Assembly: GCA_963277665.1 (NCBI GenBank)
Contig: OY728133.1
Span: forward strand, 391,233,962 to 391,297,961
Direction: 5' to 3'
DNA from: Viscum album
Taxonomy: Eukaryota; Streptophyta; Magnoliopsida; Santalales; Viscaceae
DNA: 64,000 nt
The position numbers and the translations under genes are program-made. The notes under the pieces were generated by a model. It worked only from the letters and a program-made list of their open reading frames with translations, searched no databases and was not told where the DNA came from. Positions within the stretch are counted from its first letter, which is position 1, and every line of letters begins with the position of its first letter. This document shows positions 24,209-36,365 of the stretch, one piece after another.

Positions 24209-24752
24209 GACAACAGGAGAGAATCCAATCAAGTTGTAGAGTGCTCCCTCTCTAAGAAATCTCCCATGAATGGAGAGAGATCTATCTCCACCTCCCACTC
24301 TGGAGTCAAGAAATATAAATTATAATATTTTGGAATTGATTCTTTATGAAATCATAGGCCAATGGAAAAAGTGATAAGATCTTCTATGCTAGGTTCAGAA
24401 GATCCATACAACGATGTTCATGTATTTGTGGAACATGTGTGGATCAACTCTAGAGGGAATATTATCTTTTTCCCTATAAATCAATGACATTACAATGTAG
24501 ATACATTATCATATCCATCAATGAAGAATTAATTCTCTCAAGGTAATTCTTTAATTTTTTAAATTAATTAAAAATAAAATTTGATGATAAGTGCTTGGAT
24601 TCAGTAGTTTATCCTTTTTATACATTAATTAATTGGATTCCATTGATCAGGGAATTTATCATTATGTAAATATCATATTGAAAATAGATCATGATAAAAA
24701 TCAATGTTGGGTATGACCCATCACACACTTCCCCACTTCCTAGAACCTTAAA

Positions 24753-24767
24753 TTGGTATCAGAGTGG
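24753..24767 (+). other. Primer-binding site of the copia element
   Basis: TTGGTATCAGAGTGG starts two bases after the LTR end and matches the initiator-Met tRNA site TGGTATCAGAG. Confidence 0.9.
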
Positions 24768-27030
24768 TCACATCAATATTTATAATTATTTAAATATCAC
24801 TTATATATTTACAAACTTTTCATTTAGTTTTCAATTTATGTTTAATCATTCTTTATTAAAAATTTTGATAACTACTAATTCCACTTTTATGGTCATAAAT
24901 ATAATTAAATTGATTAATTTTATGAATGAAATAATATAAAATATCTCATCTAGATGTTATGATCAATATATATGGAAAACACAAGAATATACACCATGTA
25001 ACCTGAAGGTACATGATATATACTATTTTTCAATTTTAAAAAAATTAATTTGGAATTAATTAAATATTTTGACACTTATTACACATAGTTCATATAATTA
25101 GACACCACATGTTTACTGGGCCATCCTGGAACATGGTCAACCAGAGTACAGGCTGTGTATCCCACATACATGGCGTGTAACCTATTGCTTATAGGTAGGA
25201 TGCGTATCTTCTTAAAAAACCTACCAGATTTGTGGCCATGTAACATAGAGACCATATAGCGTGTATCCCACATACATGTTTTGTACTCATACTTTTTTCA
25301 AGGAATAATTACACACTGATTTCCTAGGTGTGTGTCTCAGATTGACGGTGGTAAAAATACACATTGTGTAGCTGGCATGTACATTCCATATAGTTATACC
25401 ATATTATATATAATTAAAATTGATTCATTATACCATGTAAAACTTATCAAAATGTTCCTTTATGTTTTCATTAAGTTGATATGACATGCCATGTGATGGG
25501 TTTTAATTTATATAAATATTTAATTAATTTATACTGAAGGTTTGGATTTTCATACCCTGTATGAGTTGTATTATAGTTATTACACTACATACATTGATGA
25601 ATAAAATGTGATAGAAAAATAATATAATACGTGCAATCATTAATTTGATAGTACACGTCATGAAAGTATATGATAAGTCGTTTATTCCACATTTTTCATG
25701 ATTAAATAATATATGACTAAAATAAATGCAGGGTAGATTCAGATAGTTATTCACTATGTTTCCTCCAAGGTCTATTTATGTACACAATTAACATTAAATG
25801 AATTTAATTAATTTGTTTAAAATTAATATGGATGAAATTCTCAAGGAAATTAAGATGAAAGTTAAGATAAAATAATTTATTAATTACTGAATACAATTAA
25901 TTTATTTGGGCATGATTTATCTTAAATAATAATGACTAGAATTTAAGGTAATTTTATTAAATGATTAATTAATTGCATGATAATGGATTATCAAGAGATT
26001 ATATCAATACCTTTGTATGCAATTTGTTTAATTTAATTTATTTTTAATTTTATTTTTTGGCATGTGTGACATATCTCATCTCATTATATAAGGGAATGCA
26101 TGCCCACACATTCTTTTATGTAACCCCCTTTTTTCCCTCACCTGTGTGGTAGTAAAAGCATATGTAATTGAGGAAGCTCCCAAGATAGTTGACACTATTC
26201 ATTTTTAGAGTTGAAGTTAAACCAATACAAAGAATATACATAGGCGGACCGGTGGAAAGATTCATCATGAAATTTAATTGTTTCAAGGTGTTTTTCCCGT
26301 ATGTCAATAGTTAGTTTATCATTTTATAGATAAACTATCCACTATCAAAATATCATATTCATACCAATTTTTTATTTTATTCTGACCATGTTGGTTGGTT
26401 ATTTCATTATGGATGTTTTCTCATGATCACATCAATTATGGAATTAACAAGCATGCAATATAGAACTAAAATAAATCATATTGGGTATAAATATTATCTA
26501 AGATATTTTTAATCACGTAAATAGTCCATTTAATATAAAAAATAATTTAATAAAGATTATAATTTTCAATTTACACATAAAATGATAAAATACATCTATA
26601 ATACATATTAAGTTGGTATAACCTTCCACTGCTTCAGTTAAAATCATACCATAGTTCAATGTGATTGACCATCCAATACTAAGGTGATTTAGATTATTAA
26701 TGAATTATAATATGGTGTTATGGGTTGAATTAACTTAATTAACATCAAGGGTTTTCTTACTAAAGAATGAATTGGTGTAACTGAGAATCAAGGGTTGATG
26801 AAATCCAATTTTAAGATTTTATTATTGGGGAGTACACCCAACAGATCAAGGAATTGTGATTTAATATAGTTGGTATTTGGAATGCATACCAAAAACCCTT
26901 CAAATTTCTCAACCAAACATAGTGGGGGTAATGATAAGGGGAATATAGATCCTTTCCACTAGAATATCAAAACAATAGGATATTACAAAGCCAATGGTGA
27001 GGGATATTGGGTTTTGATAAAATAGTGGGA
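24768..27030 (+). other. Long noncoding leader of the copia element
   Basis: About 2.3 kb between the primer-binding site and the first gag-like frame, with no coding motif. It holds an exact 18-base direct repeat GTGTATCCCACATACATG at 25,155-25,172 and 25,261-25,278. Shorter words such as CCATGTAAC recur around it. Leaders this long are unusual for copia, so part of it may be decayed gag or a further insertion. Confidence 0.5.
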
Positions 27031-27039
27031 GATTAATTA

Positions 27040-27900
27040 ATATAATATTTAATTATTTGTATAAATTTTATCAGATAAAGTAATAAATCTCTACCCATAT
27101 TATTTGTATAAACAACACTAAAAATGGCTTTGAACATATCACTATGATTTATAAATGATATGAATAACCTTATCACTATCACAATTTTCCAAGAGTGGAA
27201 ATGGTTTGTTTGCATTATCCTACTCCATGAAATGAAATTATATGTGTTGGAAGAACCTATAATTGATGTGTTAGATAATGCAGCTAGTGAGGTTGGATCA
27301 TCTATCTATGAGAAACATTTGAAAGATGCTACAAATTTTATCCATGAAAAATGATATTTTGAAGAAGCATGAGAATATGGAATAGTTTATCATGATTTCT
27401 TACCTTTATGATGTCTATCAAGAGAACTAGATACAAGATAGATACAAGATCTAAAATTATCTATTTACAAATAATATTAGAGTGTCTCTTCCAGTTGGGA
27501 TTTATGTAGTTAAGATTTTTGGCTACATTGGATGCCTAATAATCTTAGGGATTAAATTCCAAGATTATTTGTGCATAGATATCATACTTTCCTCACTACC
27601 CAATAATTTATCCAGTTTTATTGTTAATTATAACATGAGAAATAATGAGAAGAGCCTTTAAGAACTTCTTACCCTGATTAACAAATTAGATAAGGAAATG
27701 GTCTATGAAAAACCCACAATCCTACCATAGAATATGATAAAGGAGAATAATTCAAATTTACCCAAGACTCAAAACAAGTATAAAGATCCAGAGAAACATC
27801 CTTCCAAGAAGAGGATGATATCGAGATAGGAAAAGAAAAAGGAAGATGTATGTTTTTCATGTGGTAAGTATGTCCAATGGAAGAGGAATTTCACCTAGAA
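27040..27900 (+). pseudogene. Copia gag with degenerate zinc knuckle
   Basis: The frame at 27,160-27,354 contains EMKLYVLEEPIIDVLDNAAS and YEKHLKDAT. This is the N-terminal signature of the gag of plant copia elements of the Angela type (x-x-Y-V-L-E-E-P-I-P then Y-x-K-H-x-x-D-A). Downstream at 27,851-27,892 the zinc knuckle reads CFSCGKYVQWKRNF. The family pattern is C-x2-C-x4-H-x4-C, so His has become Gln and the last Cys Phe. Several stops fall between. This gag would pack the RNA. Confidence 0.75.
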
Positions 27901-27939
27901 GCATGGGAAAGATAATGGTGCATTTGTTATCGAGTTTAA

Positions 27940-28510
27940 TCTTTCAATATCTACACATTGAGTTATAATTATAGCTTGTGGTTCTCAAATATGTATTCAA
28001 ATGAAGGAACCAAGTATATTATGAATGATTTCTATAGGAGAGGTGGATCTATGAGCTACAAATGAAATGAGTATGGATGCTCTATCCATTGGGGAATACC
28101 TATTTTCATTTCCAATAATAATGATATTGGTTTTAAGGGATTTTTATTATGTACCTATTGTTATCAAGAACATAATTTATGTATCATTCCTATATGAGGA
28201 TGGTTTTATTTTCAGATTTCGAAATAAAAGTTGTTACTTTTATAAAGACAACATATGTTATGATATGGAACATTTAAATAAAGGTCTTTATGTATTAAAT
28301 TATGAAAACCATGTATTAGAAATAGATAAAAAATCATGTTCACATGAATCATTTAACACCCATCTATGGAATGGTCTTATTGTTTAAGTAAATGAAAATA
28401 TTTTCACAAATATTAGTCAATATGGTTATTTAGACTCTTTTGATATAAAAATACCTGAATTATGTCATGCTTGTTTAAAAGTAAAAATGACCATACTGTA
28501 ATTCAGTGGA
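27940..28510 (+). pseudogene. Copia protease remnant and gag-pre-integrase
   Basis: The frame 28,067-28,387 reads NIIYVSFLYEDGFIFRF, MEHLNKGLYVLNY and HLWNGLIV. These match the pre-integrase segment of copia pol, with a degenerate L-W-H-x-R-L-G-H motif. The expected protease D-S-G motif should lie near 28,000-28,060 but is not recognisable there. Past the stop at 28,387, a shifted frame continues with GYLDSFDIKIPELCHACLKVKM, cut here by stops, corresponding to the C-x-x-C-x-x-G-K zinc-binding part. Confidence 0.7.
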
Positions 28511-28519
28511 CATGGTGAA

Positions 28520-29360
28520 AGGGCCATAGAAAATCTAGGATTAGTACACACTGATGTTTTTCGACCATTTATTATATAATTTATTGGTGGTTATTCTTAC
28601 TTCCTAACTTTTTCTAATGAATTTAGTAGATATGGATAGGTCTACTTGATGAGGTATAAAGTCCAAGTCCCTTGAGAAATTCAAGGAATTAAAGAATGAA
28701 TTAGAGAATCAACATGTAAAGAGGATAATGAAACTTCGATCGTATCAAGGTGGTGAATATCTTAAACATGAGTTTATTGACTCTTTATAAGAGAATGAGA
28801 TTATATCTCAACTCACCACACCATTCAAACCACAATGGAATAATGAAAATGAATTGAGGAACTGTACCTTGTTAGACATGGTAAGTTTGATGATGAGTCA
28901 TGCAGATCATCCATTATCCTTTTGGGGATATGAATTATAAACAATTTCAAACAACCTAATCCTTATACCAACTAAAGAAAAAATATAATTAACATCGATT
29001 TATGGAGTGGAAAAAAATATCTTTTGTCACATATACATGTTTGAGGTTCTGAGGAATCTATTAATCCCTTCTCAGGTAACAAACTAGTACCCTAGGGTAC
29101 AAATTTTATCTTTATAGGGTATCTAAAGGAAAAAATGGATACAACACATACAACCCCTTGTACAAGGAAGAGACTATTTGTAAAGAAGTATTCTTTCTTA
29201 ATATTGAGCACATACTCAAAAAGGATAGTAGGAGATATATTTAATTCGATGAAGTTGATGATAAAGATACACAAGAGTTGGTAAAGGAATAGATTCCATA
29301 TGTCCACATTGATGAAGTAGTTCTAGAAACACAATTACTATTTAGGAGAAAAAGAGGGGT
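28520..29360 (+). pseudogene. Copia integrase core
   Basis: Successive frames keep LGLVHTDVF (first Asp intact, near 28,535-28,560), then LRSYQGGEYLKHEF (28,732-28,775) where the family has L-R-S-D-R-G-G-E-Y, so the second catalytic Asp is now Tyr. Next come SQLTTPFKPQWN and TLLDMVSLMMSHADHPLSFW (28,805-28,925), and ETISNNLILIPTKE. A stretch corresponding to the F-x-G-Y region follows near 29,100. At least five stops or frameshifts are visible. It should have integrated the cDNA. Confidence 0.88.
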
Positions 29361-29469
29361 AAGAGAACTAGATCAATATGGTTTTCTAGTTATCAAAGAT
29401 AGTGACACATTATTGGTTGACAATGATGAACCTATCTCCTACAAATAGGTAGAAGTGAGATCACAAGCT

Positions 29470-30200
29470 ACAATATGGTAAGAAGTAATGAATTATAAAA
29501 TGGATTCCATGTATCAGAACTATACTGGGTTTGGGTTGATGTACCAATTGAAGTAAATCCCATCAGATGCAAATGGGTATTCAATTGAAAAATAGATATG
29601 GAACGTAAGGTAAATACCTATAAAGAGAGGATAGTGGATAAAGGGTTTAAAAACATCAAAGGACTGAATATAATGAAACTTTTTTACTAGTTTCCATGTT
29701 TAAGTCCATTAGAATTATAATTTTTATAGTAGCTTTCCAAGACAATGTAATTTTTAATATAGACAAAAAAACCAATTTCTTTAATGGGAACCTTTAATAA
29801 GATGTCTATATGAAACAACCAGAAGGTTTTGTGACTCCTATTAATACCAAAAGGATTATCAAGTTGAAAATATATTTTTATGGATTAAAGAAAGCATCTA
29901 GGTCATGGAATAGAATATTTGATGAAGTTATAAATTAATTTGGTCACATTAAGAAAGAATGTGAGCCATGAATTTAAAATATGTTTATTGGAAATGTGTT
30001 TTTATCCAAGTAGTATATTATTATGAAATATTACTTATTGGAAATGACATAAAAGTATTACAGTATATTTAGGATTGGTTAAAAAAGTGTTTCTTCATGA
30101 AAGACTTAGGCGAAATAGCATATATTATAGGGATAAAAATCATTCATGATAGATATAATAGGATTCTAGGACTAATTAAATGTACATATATTGACTAGAT
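29470..30200 (+). pseudogene. Copia reverse transcriptase
   Basis: Recognisable pieces in order are EVMNYKMDSMYQN (29,483), then FFNGNL and DVYMKQPEGFVTP (29,770-29,840), where the family has K-T-A-F-L-N-G-x-L-x-E-x-V-Y-M-x-Q-P-E-G-F, and SWNRIFDEV (29,902). At 30,013-30,048 is a catalytic box VYYYEILLIGND in place of Y-V-D-D-I-L-L-I-G-N-D, with both aspartates lost. CFFMKDLGEIAYIIGIKI follows (30,090-30,140). It lies after integrase, the copia order. Confidence 0.9.
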
Positions 30201-30289
30201 ACTAAAGTGATTAGTGTGGATTAATCAAGAGGAGTTTGGTTCTAGTGGAACATGGTATAAATATTTCTAATAAAGTGCGTCCTTAGGAA

Positions 30290-30965
30290 CAACAGGAGAA
30301 ATATAGAATGAGTAAGATCCCATATGCTTCAGTGATATGATGAATCATGTATGTCATGTTATGTACTAGACTTGATGTTACCAATGCATTGAGAATAGTA
30401 GGAATATATCAAGAAGATCTAAGAGAACTACATTAATCTACTGTTAAGTGTATTTTTATATATTTGAGAATAACTAAGTATATATTCCTTATGTATAGAG
30501 AATATGAGGAGATGGTAATTAGGTGATATACTGATGTTATTTTTCAAACAGATCAAAATGACCTGAATTCATAGCTAGGATATGTTTTCTATCTCAATGG
30601 AGGAGTTTTGAACAAGAAGAATTAAAAGAATCTAGTTTTCACTGATTCTACAAGAGAGTTTGAGTATATAATAGATTCATATATAGCGAAGGAAGACTTT
30701 TGGATATAGAACTTTGTCTATGGGATTTATCTTGAACCTAGAAGTAAATACCCTATCACATTGTATTATGATAATAATACAATGTTGGCTCTTGAAAAAG
30801 TGACAAAGTCACACCAATGTACAAAGAACACACATCCAAAGTATCACCTCTTGATGTATTTTTATCATAAGAGTGAAGTTGTAGTAATTAGAGTCCCCAT
30901 AGAAGAAAACATGGTACACCAATAGACTAAAGTACTATATCAGAAAAAGATTGAGTATTAAGTGA
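30290..30965 (+). pseudogene. Copia RNase H
   Basis: MSKIPYASVI then MYVMLCTRLDVT (30,307-30,385) match the family's I-P-Y-A-S-A-x-G-S-x-M-Y-A-M-x-C-T-R-P-D-V. RYTDVIFQTDQND (30,520-30,560), LGYVFYLNGG (30,575) and LYYDNNTMLA (30,762) follow, corresponding to the Y-x-D-A-D, G-Y-x-F-x-L-x-G-G and Y-x-D-N positions. Several stops. It ends shortly before the polypurine tract. Confidence 0.85.
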
Positions 30966-31004
30966 GAGCCATCGAATTGAAGGTTGTTAGCAGTTGGCTA
31001 TAGT

Positions 31005-31016
31005 GTATGTGGGAGT
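31005..31016 (+). other. Polypurine tract of the copia element
   Basis: GTATGTGGGAGT abuts the 3' LTR start; copia elements typically have (A/T)xGTGGGAGA here. Confidence 0.8.
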
Positions 31017-33032
31017 CTTTTAGAGTTGGTTCCCTAAAACCAACTATTTTTTACTTTATTATAACCTATATTCATAATTTTTAGTATTAATAAATTCATT
31101 ATCACATCATGATTATTATTTTATGTGACATGGTATGTGATAATGTCTTAAGAGTAGCTGTCAGGCCAAATTGTCTTAATAGTTCCTCACTATGAAAAGA
31201 ATACATAAGTTCCATGACAATAATCATAATTATATGTTCTATAGCTAGATGAAATAATCTGAGGGACACAAATTATTCAGTATATCAGGGGTGAATACTC
31301 ATTGGAATTTTAGGCATCTTATCATGGTGTAATCCCTTGGCAACATCTAGTGTAGTATATTATAATAACAAGACACGATAGTAGGAAATCCACATTTATA
31401 TGTGTCACTAGATGTTCTTATATGTAGAAATGTGTATTGATCCTTATAATTTAAGATTATTATTAATGACTATTATAAGTCCTATAGATTTATGTGTTGA
31501 TTAAAACATTAGTAACATATGTTCTCGATGAGGCATGATATGTTGGGTGCGTCATGAGTAATATTACATTAATGAATAATGAGCGAAAGGATTTGTCCAT
31601 TCTATTATTTAATGAATGTTAATGGATCATACACTTTTATTGAAATGATACAGACTAAATAAATCTATGGACATGTTGTTCAATTAGAAATTATGATTTT
31701 CAGAAATTCAAAGAAAGAGACATCAAGCACATAGGTTGATGGAACCAGCTTACAACCTTCTTGATCAGAGATATCATGATAGAAGTATTGTATTACACCA
31801 TAAGAATTAATATGAGGTATTATGTTGTTGTGGCCTTAAACTATTTCTTTGTGGGTTCCTTGGTATGTTGATAGACTATAACCTTGTACTTTAGGTCACT
31901 TTCCTAATTCTACTGAGAAAGAGGACGAGACTATCACACACTAAGTTTATCCAAAATATCCGTTAAATAATTTATATTATCTTTTATTATATAACATTTG
32001 AATAAATAATTACTCCTCCATGTGGTTTAATTATTGATCATGTTGGTTTATTGAATATATTCTATGACAAGTTATTCGATAGAATATTATGTGAGTAGAA
32101 TATTTAATAAATATTTTTTTTATTTAGTGAATATAATATTTATTTATTTATTTGTGAAAATTGTAGTGATATTTATTTATTAAATAAATATTCATCTTTC
32201 AAGTCCCAAGAAATATTGTGGAGGAATTACAGATGGAGTTTAATTTTCTGGTGAGAAGTAATATATATGGTGAATATAATTTTACTAAAAAATATTTATT
32301 TTAATTTACAATTTATGTGCATGCCTAGAAAATAATAATAATAATATTATATTTTCCATGGGGTTATACAAGGGATTAAATAAACAATAAGGTCCACTTT
32401 TGAAATTATTCATTTAGAACCCTAGTGGTATATAAATCTAATTATATTATTTTTCAGTACAACCAATTTCATTTGTGTTGTGCACAATGATAGTCAGAGA
32501 GAATCCTCTCAGTCCATGGAGTGCTCCCTATAGAAGAATGGAACAAAGAATAGAGAGATATATTACTCCCCCTACCACTCTTTATTAAATATAAATAAAA
32601 GAGAATCCATTATAAGATATTCTCAAGGTGATCAAAGGTGAACGATGCAAGCGATAGGATCATTTGTGATAGCACCCCAAGATTCCTACAACGTCATTCC
32701 AATATTTTTAGAACATATTTAAATTTCTAATAGAGGGAATATTATCTTGATTAATACATATCAACGATGTTACAATATAGATCCTTTTTCTGATCCTTCA
32801 ATGAAGAAAGAATTATTGCAAGATAATTCTTTAATTTCTTAAATTAATTATAAAAAATATGTGATGACCCTACCATTGGTTTCAACATTTTATCCTTTTC
32901 TTATATTCATTGAATCAATTACATTGATCATGAAATTTATTATCATGTAAATATTTGATTGATCAACTATCTTGATAAAAAGAAATGTTGGGTATGAACC
33001 ATCACACACTTTTGCTACACCTGAAACCTTTA
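31016..33032 (+). repeat. 3' LTR of the copia element
   Basis: Begins TCTTTTAGAGTTGGTTCCC and ends GAAACCTTTA, followed by GAAGT. It is uninterrupted and collinear with the split 5' LTR. The gypsy insertion site is present here as a single GAAAG at 31,585-31,589. TATA box at 32,429-32,436 and palindrome at 32,478-32,487. The first dinucleotide is TC instead of TG. Confidence 0.87.
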
Positions 33033-33037
33033 GAAGT
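33033..33037. repeat. Target-site duplication GAAGT, right copy
   Basis: Matches 10,052-10,056 and directly follows the copia 3' LTR end. Confidence 0.8.
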
Positions 33038-33760
33038 ATCATACTCCACAAACACTGTTTGATCCATCTTCACTCAAAATATCTTCTTCCATTTAGAGAA
33101 AATATTTTATTTTGGGGTTTATGGAATAAAAAACTCTTTTCAGATACTATGATTTTATAAATTAGATTAAAATTATCTATTTGTTTACTCACCTCTATTT
33201 TCCATTAACAAATATTTATTAAAATGATAAACTCCCTTTATATAAATTTATAAAAACTATTATACATATTATATTCTTATAATTTTATATTCATAAACAG
33301 AAAACATATTATCTTCTTAAATTCATCAATAAAAGAGATAAAATTATTTACCTTATTTATTTATTTCTTATTCAAAATCTTTCAAATTTATGAATGAATA
33401 AGATCTAATGGATGAGAAGTTTGAATTTACACAATGTTGTTTGTAGAGTTAATAGTATCACCCTTTTGGAATACAAAAAAAATTAAATTATTATATCTTA
33501 CTAACATTGTAATGTCATGAAATTTTTTTCCATGGGTAAGATTTTTCAATTTTTTTAAAAAAGGTGAAAAAGTTTTCATTTCAAAAACAAATTCTCCTCC
33601 TTTAAGATAAAATATAAAAAACTTTATCATATCCCAGAATAAACATGTTACCACTTGTTCATAGGATAATTTTTATAACATAACCATTATTTAAAATTTT
33701 CACTATGGATTGGTCCATTATAAAAATAAATACACTTTCTTCATCAAAAATTCATGTGGT
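33038..33760 (-). pseudogene. Copia integrase N-terminal and core part (oldest layer)
   Basis: On the minus strand the frame at 33,282-33,360 reads NFISFIDEFKKIICFLF, corresponding to the F-x-x-F-I-D-D-x-S-R-x-x-W-V-x-F-L segment of copia integrase. Upstream, near 33,410-33,430, is SHPLDLIHS, the P-L-E-L-I-H-S-D motif with its first catalytic Asp now missing. The ORF at 33,427-33,654 covers the gag-pre-integrase area, including a G-K-K near the C-x-x-C-x-x-G-K position. Reading on across the inserted element, the H-x-R-V-F-G-C motif appears at 10,055-10,020 in a compatible frame. Decay is heavy. Confidence 0.5.
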
Positions 33761-36290
33761 ACAATGTATGTTGTGATTTAACCCATGTATACAATGTTCA
33801 TTATTCAATTTCATCACACTCTCTCCCATATCATTTGATCCAAATCACTTGATTTTTACTGTCCCATATTTTTTCTATGTCACTCAAAATTCATTAACCT
33901 TTTAATTTTATTTTATAATATTTAAATACATTTTAATATGAGATAAAAACTTAAAATTAAAAACTCACCGATGTTACATTTATAAAAAATTTATTATAAA
34001 TTTATCCAAGTGGAAATTCTAATTTAATTTATTATTTTTCATCTAAATGTGTTGACTATTATAGTTAAAAACTAAATTAGAAGGTAAAATTTTATGAAAA
34101 TTCGCCGCATCTTAGTATTTTTGGTAACACCATCCAAAAAGATCATCCAATATATGAAATTTATTCTCCAAAATCAGTATATAATTTCCATATTACTTTT
34201 GAAAATCTCTTATTTGAGTGTGATGAATCACCCCAAAAATCATATATTATAAATCCCATAGGTTCTTTAAAACACCTTTCATTAAACTAGTATTCACTTG
34301 ACAAAACAAAAAACCAACCAATACGAAAAAAATAGACATAAATTGAATATTTAATTCTTGAAATAGATTCTTAAATAGATTGTTTCAATTTATGTATATA
34401 TTTAATTTAAAAAATAATTTTTAATCCCTTTTGTGAAAAAGTTATGGGATACCCAAAACAAATTCCTTTTAATATTTTATTTTTGAGATGAATTTGTTAA
34501 AATACAATTTTTTAGGCTTTTCATTGATTTTGAAACTTCCAAAATTTATAAATTTCTGAAAATATTATTTTTTTTCAAAAACATTACTTTGACATAAACT
34601 AAAATTAGTAATTCCATTATATAATAAAATTACACTGTATAATAATTGAATGAGATCTTTTCTTATTTACACTATCTTCAAACTTCTTTAAGACTTTGAA
34701 AACCTTATTACTTCTTTTTGATCATCCTACAACTTCATGAATAGACTTCTTGATATTAAAGTTGAATTTTTATCATTTTATTTGAAATATTCATCAAATT
34801 TTTTTTTGAATGTTTTTAAATTATTTATTCTCATCATCCCCCTTTTTTATCCTTCATTTTCATTACTTAAGTGATAAATAACATCAAATCCTTAATAACC
34901 TTCAATAACTTTGATTGATTTTTAGTATTCGAAGAATCAGTGGAATTTTATGATTGAGATTATTTAATAAAATTCATTTTATATTTATATGAGTTTGAAA
35001 TATTTTAAATAAACTCATTAAAATCACGATTTACCAAAAAATATATCTTAGTTTCTTCCTCCGTTTCATCACTGTAATCTTCAATATTTGTGATATCGTC
35101 TTCATTCTCATTAGTAATCAACAACTTATCCTATACTTCAACTCACGATTATCTTTAGTTTAATATTAATCACATTAATTATCATCCAAATTTGATTTGA
35201 AATTCATATTTTTGAATATTGATAAATTCTTACCATTTACCTAAGAAAAAACCATTATTTTTAAAATATCAAATATTTCTTCTTTAAGAAACTCCTTGAA
35301 GAATCAGCTGCACTATTATATTATTCTTCCTCTAAAAATTGGAGTTTTTTAGAAAAATGTACAATAACTCCAAATTTGATGTCCTTCAACTATTTATTTA
35401 TTTGGTAATTTCCTTTACCATCCCAATACTTATGGGTGTGAATGACATGAACTTGTAAAATATTATATCATCTTATTATTTATCCACTACATTTTTATAT
35501 TCTTCCCAAATTTTAGTCCAACACATTAACTACATAAAATAATTGAGATTTATTTAATTTCCAACTTTATTATTCTTATTTGGAGTAATTTCTTTCACCA
35601 CTTCATGATAAATAAATATTTCATGAAATTAATCTAACAAAAATGTGTCAATAGAACAATATAGAAAAAAAATCAATTCAATTTTTTTTTCTAAAATTTA
35701 TAATGTATACTTTTTACTATATAATAATATTCTAGAGGAAAAAAAAGACCTCAAATGGTTCCCACCCCTTAATTTACTCTTTTAATTACTTTATTAATAG
35801 ATTCATCATTATGTATTATAACGTGTTCATACTTAAAATTACAAATTTTCCATGTTTCTTATTTCACATTGACATTTCCTTCATAGATATTTCTCCAAAA
35901 TGTACTATTTTAATTCGACTACCTTAATCCATAATAACTTGATAAATTATTTATCAAATAATGAAGAAAGAATTTAATTTTTCAAATTTCGACCATTCTC
36001 AATGTTATTTTGATCAACCACACTCTTAATAACACTTTTCATATGGGGAAAATTACCATTTTTAGAACCATTAAAACAACCTTGATAATGGATAATAGAT
36101 ATAAAATAATCCAAAACCTATACATTTGTTAGTTTTTTCTATGATATAATATAATCCCCATTCTGTTCATTAAATTAATATATTCCCTTATAGATCAAAA
36201 ACTCAGAACCGAATATACTTTATAATTGAGAACACTTTTCACTCCTAATATTTAAATTATTTTTTACTTTTAAGGGAACATAGAGCACCA
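33761..36290 (-). pseudogene. Probable decayed gag of the oldest copia element
   Basis: The one persuasive piece is at about 35,035-35,130 on the minus strand: an acidic run NENEDDITNIEDYSDETEEE followed by a Y/F-L-V-N segment. This resembles the acidic linker of copia gag before the zinc knuckle. No intact C-x2-C-x4-H-x4-C could be read nearby, and the UBN2-like capsid part is not clear. Position and strand agree with an element whose pol lies at 33.0-33.8 and 7.9-10.06 kb. The 5' LTR and primer-binding site were not found and may lie beyond the gypsy insertion at 36,366. Confidence 0.4.
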
Positions 36291-36365
36291 ATTTCATATC
36301 AATTATATATATGTAGATTATAACATGAAAAGGATCCTCATGGTTTTACTGAGGGGGTGAATTAG

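Larger units (their letters stand above)
23300..24750 (+). repeat. 5' LTR of the copia element, right part
   Basis: Resumes alignment with the copia 3' LTR at 31,590; shared words include TGGACATGTT and the 32-33 kb leader. Contains a TATA box (24,148-24,155) and a GTTGTGCACAAC palindrome (24,197-24,208). Ends ...AGAACCTTA two bases before the primer-binding site. The terminal TA replaces the usual CA. Confidence 0.85.
10057..33032 (+). mobile_element. Ty1/copia retrotransposon, split by a nested gypsy insertion
   Basis: This is an old but structurally complete copia element: 5' LTR (10,057-10,624 plus 23,300-24,750), primer-binding site (24,753), gag-pol remnants (about 27.0-31.0 kb), polypurine tract (31,005) and 3' LTR (31,016-33,032). 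Removing the inserted gypsy element and one target copy (12,675 bp) leaves about 10.3 kb. The 5' LTR sums to about 2,019 bp and the 3' LTR to about 2,017 bp. GAAGT flanks both sides. The order PR-INT-RT-RH is diagnostic of Ty1/copia. Phrases in the integrase and RT (TLLDMV, LLIGND, MKDLGE) resemble the Tork/Angela group. All frames are broken by stops, so the element is dead. Confidence 0.85.

Noticed and set aside
27160..27354. Small host gene with the 64-codon ORF.
   Set aside because: Its residues match the N-terminal gag signature of copia elements and its neighbours are the copia zinc knuckle and pol.
33009..33050. A second primer-binding-site-like string after the copia 3' LTR (GTATCATAC...), suggesting a tandem LTR-interior-LTR array.
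   Set aside because: Extending the LTR alignment to ...CCTTTA places the perfect target duplication GAAGT exactly here, and the sequence beyond reads as integrase of the older copia on the minus strand.
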